This document shows, in pieces, positions 4,163 to 5,568 of a stretch of DNA of 5,568 nt. The position numbers and the translations under genes are program-made. This DNA is from Candidatus Leptovillus gracilis. Lineage in GTDB: Bacteria; Chloroflexota; Anaerolineae; Promineifilales; Promineifilaceae. A model generated the notes under the pieces. The model was not told the origin of the DNA and did not search any database. It was given only the letters and a program-made list of their open reading frames with translations. Position 1 is the stretch's first letter. Each line of letters begins with the position of its first letter. The stretch covers positions 1-5,568 of the forward strand of contig JADJXA010000023.1 of the NCBI GenBank assembly GCA_016716065.1, read 5' to 3'.

Positions 4163-4191
4163 ACTGTGCCTTTACGATGCCGTTGCAACCA
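4163..4191 (-). repeat. 11-bp phased repeat block G
   Basis: Minus strand: TTGCAACGGCA followed by TCGTAAAGGCA and CAG, two adjoining 11-mers. It is the upstream member of the pair of blocks in this leader, about 60 nt from block F. Between them is an AT pocket (GGTATATCTATATGG) with no assignable role. Confidence 0.6.
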
Positions 4192-4274
4192 GGTGGCCTC
4201 AAGCCGGCACGAATTACCACACAACGCAACGGCCGTTTCCCTTGCGCAACAGATGTTCTATTCACCCAGGCAAC

Positions 4275-4300
4275 AAAAAGGCGGCCAGTGGCCGCCTTTT
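4275..4300 (-). terminator. Rho-independent terminator of the parB-like operon
   Basis: AAAAGGCGGCCA-G-TGGCCGCCTTTT is a perfect 12-bp inverted repeat. On the minus strand the GC stem is followed by TTTTTGTTG. It starts 14 nt past the stop codon at 4314. The symmetric A/T ends would let it act on the plus strand too, but no plus-strand gene is seen. Confidence 0.9.
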
Positions 4301-4313
4301 CCTCAACCTCTCC

Positions 4314-4532
4314 CTACTCGCCATCCCCGCCGGCTATGCGGAGCAGCGTCGTATTGCCTCGCAGCGCATCCAGACAATCACGGTACGCATCCAACCGGCC
4401 AGCCGCCTTCAGGCGCATCTCAACAATCTGCGGATTGTCGCCCTGCAACCCGTTCAGCAATCGCTCATGGTAGGCAATCGCCTTTTGCAGCAATCCGACA
4501 ATACCGGGTCGCTTCCGTCGCGTTCTCATCAT
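4314..4532 (-). CDS. Small helical basic protein (72 aa) translationally coupled to parB-like gene
   Basis: The complete frame starts at ATG 4532; this ATG shares four bases (ATGA) with the stop of the parB-like gene, a typical coupling arrangement. A second ATG follows directly. The protein has a basic N-terminus (MMRTRRKRPG) followed by two long amphipathic helices (IVGLLQKAIAYHERLLNGL and IVEMRLKAAGRLDAYRDCLD) and a short tail. A helical hairpin of this kind might dimerise or act as a small partner of the ParB-like protein; that is only context. No family is recognised. The gene ends 14 nt before the terminator and so closes the operon. Confidence 0.8.
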   Translation of the reverse strand: MMRTRRKRPGIVGLLQKAIAYHERLLNGLQGDNPQIVEMRLKAAGRLDAYRDCLDALRGNTTLLRIAGGDGE

Positions 4533-5541
4533 TCACCACCCTTCATGAACGGCAACATGCCTGGCTCAAAGTCTGGATTCTCGCGGAAGTTTTTCACTTT
4601 CCGCAATTCCAGCAGCCGTTCCAGCAGGTTGCCCACCGCAGCGGCCTCACTGAGCAGCCCGGCCGCCGCCAAATCCCGCATGTAGCGGTAAGCGATGTCG
4701 CCGGCCGTGTCACGCTTTTCCCCGCGCACTTCCGGCAGCGCCCTGCTGGTGATCAAATCCCCATCCCCAGCGCGCATAGCACCCTGCTGCTCGGCTGCCG
4801 CCTGCACCTGCTGCGCCCAAAAGTCCGTAAAGTCGAAGGCCAACGCCGTCGTGTGCTTCATTTCCAGTTGCGCCAGGTACTGCTTAAACTGGACGAAGGG
4901 AACGGCCGTTTTGCCCAACAGCTTGAGCGCCTCGTGCTGAATGAAGTCCGGCATACGCGCCATCTCATTGGCGTGGGTGAGCGGCAGGATGCCGCGCCGC
5001 ACCAGGTCTTGCGCCTGAGGAACCAACTTGAGCAGGCCCAGCCGCGCCTCTACGTTGGCGTACGTCGTGGCGCAGCGCTCGGCCGTTTTCTCAATGCTGT
5101 AGCCCAGGACGGCCGTAAACTCGTAGTACACGGCCGCTTCTTCCATGGCGTTGAGCTGCACCCGACCGATGTTCTCCATCGCCATCACCACCCGCGCCCG
5201 CTCATTTTCCATCTCTTCGATGAAGGCGGGGATGGTCTCCCACCCCAGGTACGTTGTACAGGCGCGAAAAGCGACGGTCGCCTGCCACCAACTCGTAGCG
5301 CGCTTCCCGCGCCCGGGCCACAGCACTCGCCCGGTTCCACCTGCACCGACTGGCATACTGCACACCACCGGTACCGGCCGTACCGTCACCGGCGACCCAA
5401 CCCATCCTCCTGGATACTGGCCGCCAGCCCGCGCAGCGAAGCTTCAGTGAAACCCTGGTTATCCTCCTGACGCTGGTTGGCGCTCTTCAGGACGAGTGCC
5501 ACCGGCACGCTATAAGCCGTCTTAACTGTTTGCATGTCCAT
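4529..5541 (-). pseudogene. parB: ParB/Spo0J-family protein, interrupted by at least three frameshifts
   Basis: The frames join into one ParB-like protein of about 337 aa. ParB proteins bind parS-like DNA and act in replicon partition or, in phage and plasmid relatives, gene control. From ATG 5541 the first frame reads SVPVALVLKSANQRQ then LRGLAASIQEDGLG and stops at 5386; a base missing near 5395-5403 would continue it as SPVTVRPVPV. A second shift lies between about 5300 and 5385. The next frame gives ARYELVAGDRRF, and an extra T in TTTT (5267-5270) returns it to RACTTYLGWETIPAFIEE. GDRRFRA and ENIGR match the nucleotide-binding boxes (GERRxRA, ENxQR), with Gly replacing Gln. SIEKTAERCATTYANVEARL fits the helix-turn-helix, and the C-terminal third is helical. 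The 1013-nt length equals a net loss of one base. It overlaps the 72-aa gene by ATGA. Family is confident; whether the breaks are real is not. Confidence 0.88.
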
Positions 5542-5555
5542 CTGGTCTAACCTCC
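5539..5555 (-). promoter_or_regulatory. Start-associated sequence/RBS of the parB-like gene
   Basis: Minus strand reads GGAGGTTAGACCAGATG, the shared start-site sequence with AG instead of G before the ATG. The upstream GTTCAAAGTA at the window edge resembles the GATCAAAGT end of copies 1 and 6 of the bipartite element, so a seventh copy may lie just outside the window. An in-frame ATG at 5535 is a less likely start. Confidence 0.7.
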
Positions 5556-5568
5556 TACTTTGAACTCA

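Noticed and set aside
3388..5400. Programmed ribosomal frameshifting
   Set aside because: Six shifts in three unrelated genes, in both directions and without slippery heptamers plus downstream structures, fit indel errors or decay better.
5202..5405. Separate 67-aa gene within the ParB-like region
   Set aside because: Only its middle, around ARYELVAGDRRF, looks like protein and it matches the ParB domain; the ends are out-of-frame translation.
4157..5470. Long plus-strand open frame of 437 codons
   Set aside because: It lies antisense to the ParB-like gene and the 72-aa gene, is rich in His, Arg, Gln and Pro as expected for a shadow of GC-rich coding DNA, and crosses a terminator. The minus-strand ParB family match explains the region.
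211..5555. Integron cassette array with attC sites
   Set aside because: GTTRGAC in the start sequence fits the GTTRRRY core-site pattern, and genes are small and co-directional. But the motif lies between Shine-Dalgarno and ATG, one copy is inside an operon, and no paired RYYYAAC/GTTRRRY sites with inverted repeats follow the genes.

Overview
The window is about 5.6 kb of GC-rich bacterial DNA in which every convincing gene lies on the minus strand. It holds many short, mostly unrecognisable genes, a ParB-family gene, and near-identical regulatory DNA repeated in front of the transcription units. This is the look of an accessory replicon (plasmid, phage-like or integrated element) rather than a core chromosomal region. 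The 8-bp palindrome ACGGCCGT occurs about 14 times, inside and outside genes. From memory this resembles genomes of the Chloroflexota (Anaerolineae/Ardenticatenia type), but that assignment is an inference. Strong GGAGG Shine-Dalgarno sites are used throughout.

Layout, read right to left in the direction of transcription: (1) 5541-4314, a ParB-like gene with several frameshifts, coupled by an ATGA overlap to a 72-aa helical protein and closed by a Rho-independent terminator at 4276-4300. (2) 4313-3950, a gene-free leader with two 11-bp repeat blocks and copy 6 of a conserved bipartite element; it drives 3949-3388, a 66-aa protein followed by an acidic-tail protein broken by two compensating frameshifts, then a terminator at 3331-3364. 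(3) 3387-3033, the same leader design (copy 5), driving 3032-2468, a DUF4241-like gene split by a one-base frameshift, then a perfect 13-bp hairpin. (4) Copy 4 drives a three-gene operon at 2270-1382 (unknown helical protein, zinc-ribbon protein, small helical protein). (5) Copy 3 drives an 80-aa gene (1263-1021) with a terminator at 981-1002. (6) A 398-nt leader with copy 2 drives a 74-aa gene (622-398). (7) Copy 1 drives a gene that runs off the left edge (213-1).

The main observation is the shared regulatory architecture. Six copies of a bipartite element (12-nt block, 11-12 nt variable spacer, 12-nt block) sit a short distance upstream of each first gene. Four are preceded by blocks of 11-bp phased repeats (consensus YYGYAAAGGCR). 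Five genes share the start-site sequence GGAGGTTRGACC just before ATG. Together these suggest a set of small accessory genes under one common control, comparable in concept to start-associated sequences in some mycobacteriophages. At least six single-base indels in three genes mean that either the assembly contains indel errors or the element is decaying.
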